7,834 bases of DNA, taken from NCBI GenBank assembly GCA_023417735.1, contig JAEZEK010000009.1, positions 1-7,834 of the forward strand, written 5' to 3'. Made by a program: the position numbers and the translations under genes. The first letter of the stretch is position 1, and every line of letters starts with the position of its first letter. The stretch is from Pseudomonadota bacterium (GTDB lineage: Bacteria > Pseudomonadota > Alphaproteobacteria > Rhizobiales > Afifellaceae). This document shows positions 1 through 6,607 of this stretch, piece after piece. The notes under the pieces were generated by a model, which did not search any database, was not told the origin of the DNA, and saw only the letters and a program-made list of their open reading frames with translations.

Positions 1-105
1 GGGCTCTTGGGCGACCGCGCCCGTCTCCGGCAGCGCGTGACGATGCCGGCGCGTACGGCCCCTTCTGCCAGTTTGCGAGGTGACAGAGATCATGTCTCAC
101 AGTGA
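1..105 (+). CDS. 3' end of an upstream gene, possibly fliM (partial, frame uncertain)
   Basis: The first bases should hold the end of the gene preceding fliN, which in related clusters is often fliM, but the reading frame cannot be settled. In frame 1 the third positions are G/C in 16 of the first 17 codons. The peptide begins GLLGDRARLRQRVTMPAR, loosely like the last strand of the FliM/SpoA fold (pattern G-x-LG ... RV), and the stop at 103-105 would overlap fliN by 14 bases. In frame 3 the peptide ends YGPFCQFAR with a stop at 81-83, inside the fliN ribosome binding site, a pattern repeated at other junctions here. Frame 2 stops at 38-40. I lean slightly to frame 1. The FliM assignment rests mainly on context. 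Confidence 0.3.
   Translation, partial: GLLGDRARLRQRVTMPARTAPSASLRGDRDHVSQ
77..83 (+). promoter_or_regulatory. Ribosome binding site of fliN
   Basis: GAGGTGA matches the anti-Shine-Dalgarno sequence over seven bases and lies 8 bases before the ATG at 92. It decides the start of fliN: the in-frame GTG at 80 lies inside this site and is therefore unlikely to be used. Confidence 0.7.
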
Positions 106-439
106 AGCGCTCTTCGCGGGCGGCGAAACCCCGGGCCGCGAGCAGGCGAGCGGCAGGGCCGGCGGCGAAGGCGGCAGCCACCTCGACGCGATCCTGCGCA
201 TCCCCGTCTCGGTGCAGGTCGTCCTCGGCTCGACCACCATGCCGGTCGCCAATCTCATGAAGCTCGGTCGGGGCGCCGTCATCCCGCTCGACCACCGGAT
301 CGGCGAACCGGTCGACGTCGTCGTCAACGGGCGCGTCGTGGCACGCGGCGAGGTGGTGGTCGTGGAGGAGGACAATTCCCGCTTCGGCGTCTCGCTCACC
401 GAGATCGTCGGCCAGTCGGCGACCGATGGCGGCGCCTGA
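92..439 (+). CDS. fliN: Flagellar motor switch protein FliN
   Basis: FliN forms the lower part of the cytoplasmic C ring with FliM and takes part in switching or speed control and in docking the export ATPase complex. The product is 115 residues from the ATG at 92, which is chosen over the GTG at 80 because of the ribosome binding site at 77-83. Residues 1-30 are a Gly/Ala/Glu-rich, probably disordered leader. Residues about 33-105 are a single SpoA domain with the family hallmarks: ILRIPVSVQVVLGSTTMPV, then LMKLGRGAVIPLD, GEPVDVVVNGRVVARGEVVVV and a final RFGVSLTEIV. The length is near that of enteric FliN (about 137), without a long N-terminal extension. The last 14 bases overlap fliG in another frame, so the two are probably translationally coupled. 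Identification is secure. Confidence 0.95.
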   Translation: MSHSEALFAGGETPGREQASGRAGGEGGSHLDAILRIPVSVQVVLGSTTMPVANLMKLGRGAVIPLDHRIGEPVDVVVNGRVVARGEVVVVEEDNSRFGVSLTEIVGQSATDGGA

Positions 440-1481
440 CCTCAAGTTCGCCGTCTCGGGCGGATCGGGCAAGGCGGTCGGCCCGGCGAAGCCTCTGCGC
501 GGCACCGACAAGGTCGCCGCGCTCCTGCTCGCCATGGGCAAGCCGCTGGCGAGCCAGCTCCTCAAGCATTTCGACCCGATCGAGCTCAGGCAGATCACGC
601 GGGCGGCGACGGAGCTCGGCCCGCTCTCCCCAGCCGCCATCGAGGCGGTCATCGAGGAGTTCGCGACCGAGTTCTCCGCCGGAACCGGGCTGCTCGGCAC
701 GGCGCGGGAGGTGGAGCAGCTCCTGTCCGGCGTCCTGCCGCCCGAACAGATCGCCGACATCATGTCGGACGTGCTCGGCAGCTCGAACCAGACGATGTGG
801 GAACGCCTCTCCAACGTCTCCGAGACGATGTTCGCCGCCTATCTGGTCAAGGAGCATCCGCAGACCGCCGCGCTGATCCTTTCGAAGGTCAGCCCGGCCT
901 GTGCGGCGAAGGTCATGGGCCAGCTGCCGCGCACAGTGCGCAACGAGCTGATGCGGCGCATGTTCAGCATGAAGCCGGTGATGGAGCCGGCGATGCGGCT
1001 GATCGAGAGCACGCTGCACGAGGACCTGCTCCTCAACCTCGCGCGCAAGACCGGCGCCGACGCGCATGCGCGCATGGCCGACATCATCAACAAGATGGAG
1101 CGCGACCAGATGGAGGACGTGCTCCAGAGCCTGGCCGCGGAAAGGCCGAAGGCGGCCGAGGTGCTGAAGGGCCTGCTCTTCACCTTCGAGGACATCGTGA
1201 AGCTCGCTCCGAAGGCCCGCATGGTGCTGTTCGACCAGGTCTCCACGGAACGCATCGTGCTGGCGCTGAAGGGCACCGACGCGGCGTTCCGGGACTTCAT
1301 TCTGTCTTCGCTCGCGGCGCGGGCCCGGCGCATCGTCGAGGCCGAGCTCACCAATGGCGAGCCCGCGCCGCAGCGCGAGGTGGCCAAGGCGCGCCGGGCG
1401 ATCGCCGATATGGCGCTCGCCATGGCCGAGCGCGGCGAGATCGAGCTGAATGCGGCCGATGAGGCCGAATATTACCAGTAG
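426..1481 (+). CDS. fliG: Flagellar motor switch protein FliG
   Basis: FliG sits on the MS ring (FliF) and transmits torque from the MotA stator. The product is 351 residues, slightly longer than the enteric protein (331). The N-terminal domain begins near residue 25 (GTDKVAALLLAMGKP). The middle domain carries the EHPQ motif (143-146) of the FliM-binding surface. The C-terminal domain holds LFTFEDIVKL (251-260), the torque helix starting near ALKG (280-283) and the closing helix AMAERGEIEL. Compared from memory with the E. coli torque-helix charges, K264 and R281 are kept (K282, R299), D288 and D289 become A306 and E307, and R297 appears lost. The ATG at 426 lies inside the end of fliN with no clear ribosome binding site, suggesting reinitiation by ribosomes finishing fliN. 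flhB follows after 11 bases. Confidence 0.96.
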   Translation: MAAPDLKFAVSGGSGKAVGPAKPLRGTDKVAALLLAMGKPLASQLLKHFDPIELRQITRAATELGPLSPAAIEAVIEEFATEFSAGTGLLGTAREVEQLLSGVLPPEQIADIMSDVLGSSNQTMWERLSNVSETMFAAYLVKEHPQTAALILSKVSPACAAKVMGQLPRTVRNELMRRMFSMKPVMEPAMRLIESTLHEDLLLNLARKTGADAHARMADIINKMERDQMEDVLQSLAAERPKAAEVLKGLLFTFEDIVKLAPKARMVLFDQVSTERIVLALKGTDAAFRDFILSSLAARARRIVEAELTNGEPAPQREVAKARRAIADMALAMAERGEIELNAADEAEYYQ

Positions 1482-1492
1482 CTTGCGTTTAC

Positions 1493-2575
1493 ATGGCCGA
1501 TACGCCCGAAAAAGACAGCAAAACTGAAGAAGCTACTGAAAAGAAAATTCGTGATTCCATCGAAAAAGGCCGTGTGCCGATCTCGAAAGAGGTGGCGGTC
1601 TTCGCATCTTTCAGTGCTGTACTGATCGTCTCGGGCTTCCTCGTGGAGGCGAATGCCGCAAGGCTGGCGGTGACGCTGAGCAGGCTGCTCGACGACCCGG
1701 CCGGGTGGACGCTCGACAATGGCGCGGATGCGATCCTTCTGTGGCAGGCGGTGTTCTGGGAAGCCGCGCGGTTCCTGGTTCCGATCGTCGTCGTCCTCAC
1801 CGTCGCGGGCATCGCCGCCTCGATGCTGCAGAACGCCCCGCGCCTCGTCGCCGAGCGGATCAAGCCCGAATGGTCGCGGATCTCGCCCAGCAAGGGCTGG
1901 TCGCGGATCTTCGGCCTGCAGGGCCAGGTCGAGTTCGCAAAGTCGCTGTTCAAGTTCACCGCGATCATCGGCGTGGTCGTGCTCGTCCTCGGGGCCGAAT
2001 GGCTCGCGATGTTCAACGCCATGCTGATCGACCCGAACGCCGTGCCCGCGATGATGCTGGACATGGCGATCCGGCTGCTCTCCGCCGTCAGCATCGCGAC
2101 GATCCTGCTCGTGTCGGCCGATCTCGTCTGGGCCCGCGTGCAATGGCGGCGCGACCTGCGGATGACGCGCCAGGAGGTCAAGGACGAGTACAAGCAGACC
2201 GAGGGCGATCCGATCGTGAAGGCGCGCCTGCGCTCGCTCGCGCTCGACCGCTCGCGCAAGCGCATGATCGCGGCGGTCCCGCGGGCGACCCTGGTGATCG
2301 CCAATCCGACGCATTTCGCCGTCGCGCTGCGCTACGTGCGGGAAGAGGGGGGCGCGCCGGTGGTCGTCGCCAGGGGGCAGGATCTGATCGCGCTCAGGAT
2401 CCGCCGGATCGCCGAGGAAAACGGCATTCCCGTCATCGAAGACAAGGCTCTGGCAAGGTCCCTCTACGACAGTACCGAGGTCGACCGCGCCATTCCGCCC
2501 GAGTTCTATCGTGCCGTGGCGGAAGTGATATACTTCCTCTACGCCAAGGCGGGCGGTCGCAGTCCAGCGAGGTGA
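1493..2575 (+). CDS. flhB: Flagellar export apparatus protein FlhB
   Basis: FlhB is the inner-membrane component of the flagellar type III export gate that switches substrate class from rod/hook to filament. The product is 360 residues. The N-terminus has the family motif EATEKKIRDSIEKGRVPISKEV split over residues 13-34. Four hydrophobic segments follow at about 35-55, 86-112, 153-175 and 190-213. A basic cytoplasmic linker contains MTRQEVKDEYKQTEGDP (224-240). The autocleavage motif NPTH is intact at 271-274, with cleavage expected after N271. The C-terminus retains IPVIEDKALARSLY. The first 78 bases are only about 42% G+C by hand count, far below the rest of the window, yet encode canonical FlhB sequence. 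No good ribosome binding site precedes the ATG. The stop lies inside the ribosome binding site of the next gene. Confidence 0.97.
   Translation: MADTPEKDSKTEEATEKKIRDSIEKGRVPISKEVAVFASFSAVLIVSGFLVEANAARLAVTLSRLLDDPAGWTLDNGADAILLWQAVFWEAARFLVPIVVVLTVAGIAASMLQNAPRLVAERIKPEWSRISPSKGWSRIFGLQGQVEFAKSLFKFTAIIGVVVLVLGAEWLAMFNAMLIDPNAVPAMMLDMAIRLLSAVSIATILLVSADLVWARVQWRRDLRMTRQEVKDEYKQTEGDPIVKARLRSLALDRSRKRMIAAVPRATLVIANPTHFAVALRYVREEGGAPVVVARGQDLIALRIRRIAEENGIPVIEDKALARSLYDSTEVDRAIPPEFYRAVAEVIYFLYAKAGGRSPAR
2569..2575 (+). promoter_or_regulatory. Ribosome binding site of the gene after flhB, containing the flhB stop
   Basis: GAGGTGA contains the flhB stop codon (2573-2575) and lies 11 bases before the ATG at 2587. 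A GTG at 2572, in frame with the downstream gene, overlaps the flhB stop as GTGA and is a competing start. The site favours the ATG, but the spacing is slightly long, so the choice is not certain. Confidence 0.5.
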
Positions 2576-2586
2576 GGCTGCTCGGC

Positions 2587-3048
2587 ATGCTGCTGAAAGT
2601 CAGAGACGACCAGGCGCTGACGCGCGAGGGCATTCTCGCCCGGGGGCTCGGCCGCGTGGCGAGCGAGCTTCGCCTCGTCGACGTCATCGACCTGATCGCG
2701 TTCATCCGGACGGAGCAGTACGCGAACATCGGCGACCTGGTGAATTCCTCGGCCGAGCTCTACTTCAAGCCGGGCACCCTCCGGTTCGGCTCGGCGGCGG
2801 AGGCGCGCGTCGACTGGGACCGGGCGCCGACCATCCTGCTCGACATGGAGTTCCGCCACCTGGGCGTTTCGGCCTTCTTCGGCCTCGAGCTCCGCGAGCG
2901 CGAGGCGGCGATCGACCTTCATTACATCAGCTTCGCCGAGGCCGCTCCGAGCGCGGAGGAGAACACGCGCAGCCTTGCGGCCGCCATCCTGGACGCCCAG
3001 CGGGCCGACGCCCTGTTCGACGAGGGCGCGCCCGCCCTTCGCCCCTGA
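2587..3048 (+). CDS. Uncharacterised protein coupled to flhB
   Basis: I do not recognise a characterised family. The product is 153 residues from the ATG at 2587, or 158 from the GTG at 2572. Coding is supported by strong G/C preference at third positions, the strong ribosome binding site at the flhB stop, and the fit of the gene between flhB and flgB. There is no signal peptide, membrane segment or cysteine, so it is probably a soluble cytoplasmic protein. Residues about 10-52 look helical (ILARGLGRVASELRLVDVID). Residues 53-118 look like a beta-rich core, with blocks AELYFKPGTLRFG, PTILLDMEFRHLGVSAFFGL and IDLHYISF. The acidic, Ala-rich tail may be a helix followed by disorder. My impression is that similar hypothetical proteins occur in rhizobial flagellar clusters, but I could not check. 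A role in FlhB-dependent export or basal-body assembly is only an inference from position. Confidence 0.8.
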   Translation: MLLKVRDDQALTREGILARGLGRVASELRLVDVIDLIAFIRTEQYANIGDLVNSSAELYFKPGTLRFGSAAEARVDWDRAPTILLDMEFRHLGVSAFFGLELREREAAIDLHYISFAEAAPSAEENTRSLAAAILDAQRADALFDEGAPALRP

Positions 3049-3075
3049 GGCGGGCCGGACGCCAGCCTCGGGCAA

Positions 3076-3106
3076 GATTCCGCACCTACTCTGCCGGTGA
3101 GGAATC
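3076..3106. promoter_or_regulatory. Inverted repeat upstream of flgB (hairpin or operator)
   Basis: GATTCCGCACC (3076-3086) and GGTGAGGAATC (3096-3106) are reverse complements at 10 of 11 positions, with a 9-base spacer (3087-3095). As RNA this gives a 6-bp stem, one G-A mismatch, a further 4-bp stem and a 9-base loop. The right arm contains GGTGAGG, the best candidate ribosome binding site for the GTG start of flgB at 3117. The repeat could therefore hide that site, or it could be a DNA operator. There is no following T-run, so an intrinsic terminator is unlikely. It lies in the 68-base gap 3049-3116, where I see no convincing promoter boxes. Confidence 0.5.
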
Positions 3107-3116
3107 GGGGGTACAC

Positions 3117-3494
3117 GTGGACGGCGTCTATCTGTTCGGTCTCGCCGCGCGGCATTCCGCCTGGCTCGCCGTGAGGCAGGCGGCCGTCGCGCAGAACGTC
3201 TCGAACGCCGACACGCCGGGCTACCGCGCGCGCGAGGTCGAGCCGTTCGACCGCGTGCTCGACGCCTTCGACGTGCGCCTGGCGGCGACGTCGCCCGCGC
3301 ACGTGGTTGCCCAGCCGGTCGCGTTCCGCCCGGGGAGGGCAGAGAAGGTCGACGGCTGGGATGTCTCCGTGTCGGACAACTCCGTGACGCTCGAGCAGGA
3401 GATGATCAAGGCCGGCGAAGTGGAGCGCGCCTCCTCGCTCAACGTCAGTGTCGTGAAGGCCTTCCACCGGATGGTGATGGCGGGGTTGAGGTGA
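3117..3494 (+). CDS. flgB: Flagellar proximal rod protein FlgB
   Basis: FlgB is a rod subunit exported through the flagellar type III apparatus and placed near FliE at the base of the rod. The product is 125 residues, slightly below the usual 130-140. It starts with GTG at 3117; no other in-frame start lies close upstream, and the N-terminus [20 protein letters not shown] fits alphaproteobacterial FlgB. The rod-family signature [12 protein letters not shown] is at residues 28-39. The C-terminal helix ([20 protein letters not shown] to FHRMVMAG) is typical of the class. Translation may be limited by the upstream hairpin together with the GTG start. flgC begins one base after the stop. Confidence 0.94.
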   Translation: MDGVYLFGLAARHSAWLAVRQAAVAQNVSNADTPGYRAREVEPFDRVLDAFDVRLAATSPAHVVAQPVAFRPGRAEKVDGWDVSVSDNSVTLEQEMIKAGEVERASSLNVSVVKAFHRMVMAGLR

Positions 3495-3495
3495 C

Positions 3496-3915
3496 ATGAT
3501 CGACGCTCTCCAGGCCGCCCTCCGGGTCTCCGCCTCAGCACTCGCCGCCCAGTCGACGCGGCTGCGGGTCGTCTCGGAGAACCTCGCCAATGCGCAGTCC
3601 ACGGGCCAGGCGCCCGGCGCCGATCCCTATGCGCGCAGGGTGGTCACCTTCGCGGAGGAGCTCGACCGCGCGGCCGGCGTGGAGCTCGTGCAGGTGAAGC
3701 GGATCGCGACCGACCGCGCACCCTTCCGCGTCGAGTTCGACCCCGGCCACCCGGCCGCCGACGGGCAGGGCTACGTCAAGCTCCCGAACGTGAACGTGCT
3801 GATCGAAATGGCCGACATGCGGGAGGCGAACCGCAGCTACGAGGCCAATCTCCAGATCATCCGCCAGACGCGCGAGATGGTCTCGCGCACGATCGATCTC
3901 CTGAGGTCCTCATGA
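3496..3915 (+). CDS. flgC: Flagellar proximal rod protein FlgC
   Basis: FlgC is a proximal rod subunit, exported and assembled with FlgB and FlgF. The product is 139 residues, the usual length. The N-terminal rod signature is present as [16 protein letters not shown] (residues 21-36), followed by [13 protein letters not shown] (40-52). The C-terminal part has the family blocks [20 protein letters not shown] (92-111) and the coiled region [20 protein letters not shown] (112-131), ending TIDLLRSS. The ATG at 3496 is one base after the flgB stop, and that stop lies within a GAGGTGA only a few bases before the start, implying coupled translation. The stop overlaps the fliE start as ATGA. Confidence 0.96.
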   Translation: MIDALQAALRVSASALAAQSTRLRVVSENLANAQSTGQAPGADPYARRVVTFAEELDRAAGVELVQVKRIATDRAPFRVEFDPGHPAADGQGYVKLPNVNVLIEMADMREANRSYEANLQIIRQTREMVSRTIDLLRSS

Positions 3916-4238
3916 CGGACGGGCTGTCCATCGTCGCCGCTTCGCTGCGGCACGTCTCCGGCGCAGGCGCGACCCCCGTTGCGGCCGCGGCCGGACGCGC
4001 GGCGGCGCCCGCTGGCCAGGGCCCCGACTTCGCCGCCGTGCTGGCCGACGTGGCGTCGGGCGCTGCGGAGAAGCTGCATGCGGGCGAGGCGGCGGCGATC
4101 TCCGGGATCACCGGCACCGCGTCCGTGCAGGAGGTCGTGCAGGCCGTCATGTCCGCCGAGCAGACGCTGCAGGCGGCCATCGCGATCCGCGACAAGGTCG
4201 TGGCCGCGTACCAGGAAATCAGCCGGATGGCGATCTGA
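3912..4238 (+). CDS. fliE: Flagellar hook-basal body protein FliE
   Basis: FliE is the adaptor between the MS ring and the rod and one of the earliest export substrates. The product is 108 residues, matching the family (about 100-110). The first 40 residues are Ala/Gly-rich and poorly conserved. The second half carries the FliE signature: [20 protein letters not shown] (36-55), then [20 protein letters not shown] and [17 protein letters not shown] at the C-terminus. The start overlaps the flgC stop by four bases (ATGA), with GAGG at 3903-3906 as ribosome binding site. Its position between flgC and flgG is typical of rhizobial clusters, whereas in enterics fliE lies apart from the flg operon. 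Confidence 0.95.
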   Translation: MTDGLSIVAASLRHVSGAGATPVAAAAGRAAAPAGQGPDFAAVLADVASGAAEKLHAGEAAAISGITGTASVQEVVQAVMSAEQTLQAAIAIRDKVVAAYQEISRMAI

Positions 4239-4249
4239 GGGATGATGGA

Positions 4250-5038
4250 ATGAGAGCGCTCGCCATTGCTGCCACGGGCATGACCGCCCAGCAGATGAAT
4301 CTCGAAGTCATCGCCAACAACATCGCGAACATCAACACGACCGGCTTCAAGCGGGCCCGGGCGGAGTTCACCGACCTCCTCTACCAGGCGGAGCGCCTGC
4401 AGGGCGTCGCCAACAGGGGCGGGGAGAGCGCGATCCCGGAAGGCGCCCAGCTCGGGCTCGGCGTGCGCACCGCCGCGATCCGCAACCTGCACCTCCAGGG
4501 CGCGCTGGCCAACACCGGGAACCGGCTCGACCTCGCGCTGAACGGCCGCGGCTGGTTCCAGGTGGTCGGCCCGGACGGCGAGACGCTCTACACGCGCGCC
4601 GGCTCCTTCAACACCAATGCCGACGGCCAGATCGTCACGCTCGACGGCTACGCGGTCGAGCCGGCGATCCTGGTGCCGCCCGAGACGGTCGAGATCGTCG
4701 TGAACGAATCCGGCCAGGTCTTCGCGACCCTCGACGGCGAGGCCGAGCCGCAGCTCCTCGGCCAGCTCACGCTCGCGAACTTCGCCAACGAGACCGGGCT
4801 CGAGCCGCTCGGCGGCAACCTCTACCGCGAGACGACGGCCTCCGGCGCCCCCGTCGTCGGCGTCCCCGCCGATCCGGGGTTCGCGCGCATCCACCAGGGC
4901 TACCTGGAAGCCTCCAACGTCGACCCGGTGAAGGAGATCACCGAGCTGATCGCGGCCCAGCGCGCCTACGAGATGAACTCGAAGGTGATCCAGGCCGCCG
5001 ACGACATGGCCGGCGTCGTTTCCAAGGGCATCCGGTAA
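4250..5038 (+). CDS. flgG: Flagellar distal rod protein FlgG
   Basis: FlgG builds the distal rod that crosses the periplasm through the P and L rings. The product is 262 residues, as usual (about 260). The N-terminal signature is [20 protein letters not shown] (16-35). The FlgE/F/G-type core is seen in [14 protein letters not shown] (92-105) and [16 protein letters not shown] (114-129). The C-terminal helix has [20 protein letters not shown] (217-236) and [17 protein letters not shown] (237-253), the standard rod/hook terminus. The ATG at 4250 is preceded by GAGGGA (4237-4242), which overlaps the fliE stop. The ATGs at 4242 and 4245 are in another frame. FlgG was preferred over FlgF because of its length, the intact C-terminal signature and its location before flgA. 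Confidence 0.96.
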   Translation: MRALAIAATGMTAQQMNLEVIANNIANINTTGFKRARAEFTDLLYQAERLQGVANRGGESAIPEGAQLGLGVRTAAIRNLHLQGALANTGNRLDLALNGRGWFQVVGPDGETLYTRAGSFNTNADGQIVTLDGYAVEPAILVPPETVEIVVNESGQVFATLDGEAEPQLLGQLTLANFANETGLEPLGGNLYRETTASGAPVVGVPADPGFARIHQGYLEASNVDPVKEITELIAAQRAYEMNSKVIQAADDMAGVVSKGIR

Positions 5039-5051
5039 GGGGAGCAGCCCG

Positions 5052-5513
5052 ATGCGCGCAGCATTCCTCGCCGCCATGCTCGCGCTCGCCTGGGCGGCCG
5101 CGCCCGCCGCCCCGGCGGCGGCGCAGTCGCGGCTTCTGCCCGTGCCTGCGGTCACGCTCTATCCGGGCGACGTGATCGGGCCGGGCGAGGTGATCGACCG
5201 GGCCTTCCGCAGTTCCGCCGGCCTGCAGAGCTTCGCCGCCGATCGCTTCGAGGTCGTCGGCAAGGTCGCGCGCCGGACCCTCGTGGCCGGCCAGCCGATC
5301 CCGTTCGCGGCCCTCGGCGAGCCGCAGCTCGTCGCCCGCGGCGCCTCCGTCCAGGTCGTGTTCCGCGAGGGCGGCCTCGTCATCACCGCCTACGGCTCCG
5401 CGCTCGAGCCGGGCCGTGCCGGCGACGTCATCCGGGTCCGCAACCTCGACAGCGGCACGATCATCAACGGCATCGTCCAGCCGGACGGCTCGGTGCGGGT
5501 CGGGGCCGGCTGA
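5052..5513 (+). CDS. flgA: Flagellar P-ring assembly chaperone FlgA
   Basis: FlgA is a periplasmic chaperone needed for FlgI to polymerise around the rod. The product is 153 residues, well below the roughly 220 of the enteric protein and of the shorter type found in rhizobia. A Sec signal peptide is clear at residues 1-24 (Ala-rich hydrophobic core, likely cut before Gln25). The mature part has a SAF-like segment, from LYPGDVIGPGEVIDRAF to RRTLVAGQPIPFAAL, then the C-terminal FlgA domain with AYGSALEPGRAGDVIRVRNL and GTIINGIVQPDGSVRV. The N-terminal portion of longer FlgA proteins seems absent. The start is supported by AAGGGGAG at 5037-5044, which includes part of the flgG stop. The stop overlaps the flgI start as TGATG. 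Confidence 0.93.
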   Translation: MRAAFLAAMLALAWAAAPAAPAAAQSRLLPVPAVTLYPGDVIGPGEVIDRAFRSSAGLQSFAADRFEVVGKVARRTLVAGQPIPFAALGEPQLVARGASVQVVFREGGLVITAYGSALEPGRAGDVIRVRNLDSGTIINGIVQPDGSVRVGAG

Positions 5514-6607
5514 TGCTGAGGCTCGCCGCCGCGCTCCTGCTCTGCCTGACCGTTGCGGCGGAAGCCTCGGTCCGGATCAAGGACATCACGGGGCTGCGCG
5601 GCGTGCGCGAGAACCAGCTCATCGGCTACGGCCTCGTCACGGGCCTGAAGGGCACCGGCGACAGCCTGCGCAACTCGCCCTTCACGGAGCAGGCGCTCCA
5701 GTCGATGCTCGACGCCATGGGCATGAACGTCCGGCGCAGCCAGCTCCGGACGCGGAACGTCGCGGCCGTCATGGTCACCGCCGAACTGCCCGCCTTCATC
5801 GGCAAGGGCTCGCGCATCGACGTGACGGTGTCCTCGCTCGGCGATTCGACCTCGCTCATGGGCGGGACGCTCATCCTCACGCCGCTCGCCGGTGCCGACG
5901 GCCAGACCTATGCGGTCGCGCAGGGGCCGGTGGCGGTGTCCGGCTTTTCCTCGCAGGGCGACGCCGAAACGCTGACGCAAGGCGTTCCGACCGTCGGGCG
6001 GATCCCGAACGGCGCCATCGTGGAGCAGCGCGTCCCCGGCCGGTTCGGCGATTCCGGCTCGCTCACGCTCGAGCTGAAGAACCCGGACTTCAAGACCGCC
6101 ATCCTCGTGACCGACGCGATCAATGCCTTCACCATGGCGCGCTACGGCATGCGCACGGCCTACGAGCAGGATCTGCGGACGGTGGCGCTGGTGAAGCCGA
6201 GCAATGTCGGCGCGACGCGTTTCATCGCCGAGATCGGCGAGCTCCGAATCGAGCCGGACACACCCGCCCGGGTCGTCGTCGACGAACGCACCGGGACCGT
6301 CGTCATGGGGCAGGACGTCCAGATCTCGACCGTCGCGGTCACCCACGGCAACCTCACCGTGCGCATCACCGAGATGCCGACCGTTTCCCAGCCGCAGCCC
6401 TTCACCGACGGCGAGACGGTGGTGACGCCGCAGACCCTCGTCCAGGCCGAGCAGGGGGACGGCCAGCTCGCCATCGTCGGCGGCGCCGACCTCCAGATGC
6501 TGGTGCGCGGCCTCAACCGGATCGGCCTGAAGCCGACCGGGATCATCGCCATCCTGCAGGCGATCAAGACGGCGGGCGCGCTGCAGGCGGACCTGGTCAT
6601 CCAGTAG
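5513..6607 (+). CDS. flgI: Flagellar P-ring protein FlgI
   Basis: FlgI forms the P ring, the peptidoglycan-layer bushing around the rod. The product is 364 residues, the family norm. A Sec signal peptide occupies residues 1-18, with likely cleavage after AEA, and mature protein starting SVRIKDITGLRG. Family blocks include NQLIGYGLVTGLKGTGDS, a middle part with VSSLGDSTSLMGGTLILTPL, VVVDERTGTVVMG in the second half, and the C-terminal LNRIGLKPTGIIAILQAIK. The only cysteine (residue 11) is in the signal peptide, so the mature protein cannot form the intramolecular disulfide known for enteric FlgI. Translation is coupled to flgA by the one-base TGATG overlap. A 75-base gap follows before motE. 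Confidence 0.97.
   Translation: MLRLAAALLLCLTVAAEASVRIKDITGLRGVRENQLIGYGLVTGLKGTGDSLRNSPFTEQALQSMLDAMGMNVRRSQLRTRNVAAVMVTAELPAFIGKGSRIDVTVSSLGDSTSLMGGTLILTPLAGADGQTYAVAQGPVAVSGFSSQGDAETLTQGVPTVGRIPNGAIVEQRVPGRFGDSGSLTLELKNPDFKTAILVTDAINAFTMARYGMRTAYEQDLRTVALVKPSNVGATRFIAEIGELRIEPDTPARVVVDERTGTVVMGQDVQISTVAVTHGNLTVRITEMPTVSQPQPFTDGETVVTPQTLVQAEQGDGQLAIVGGADLQMLVRGLNRIGLKPTGIIAILQAIKTAGALQADLVIQ

Noticed and set aside
396..1067. Long open frame on the minus strand inside fliG
   Set aside because: It is antisense to a secure gene. Its Arg/His-rich product is what the complement of G/C-rich coding sequence gives, and no family motif or ribosome binding site supports it.
1493..1592. Horizontally acquired or inserted segment at the start of flhB
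   Set aside because: Base composition differs, but the encoded protein is the normal FlhB N-terminus and the reading frame is continuous, so insertion is not supported.
1705..2571. Upstream extension of the gene after flhB, overlapping flhB in another frame
   Set aside because: The frame is open, but the translated extension is Arg/Ala/Gly/Asp-rich with no motif and lies within conserved FlhB coding sequence. The ribosome binding site at 2569-2575 gives a better start.
3049..3116. Sigma-54, sigma-28 or CtrA-type promoter before flgB
   Set aside because: I looked for TGGCAC-N5-TTGCA, for TTAA half sites seven bases apart, and for -10/-35 boxes, and found none convincing.
3857..5155. 432-codon open frame on the minus strand across fliE and flgG
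   Set aside because: It covers four convincing + strand genes (the ends of flgC and flgA plus all of fliE and flgG). Its length reflects scarcity of stops in G/C-rich DNA, and its composition (Arg, Ala, Gly, Val, Asp) is that of a shadow frame.
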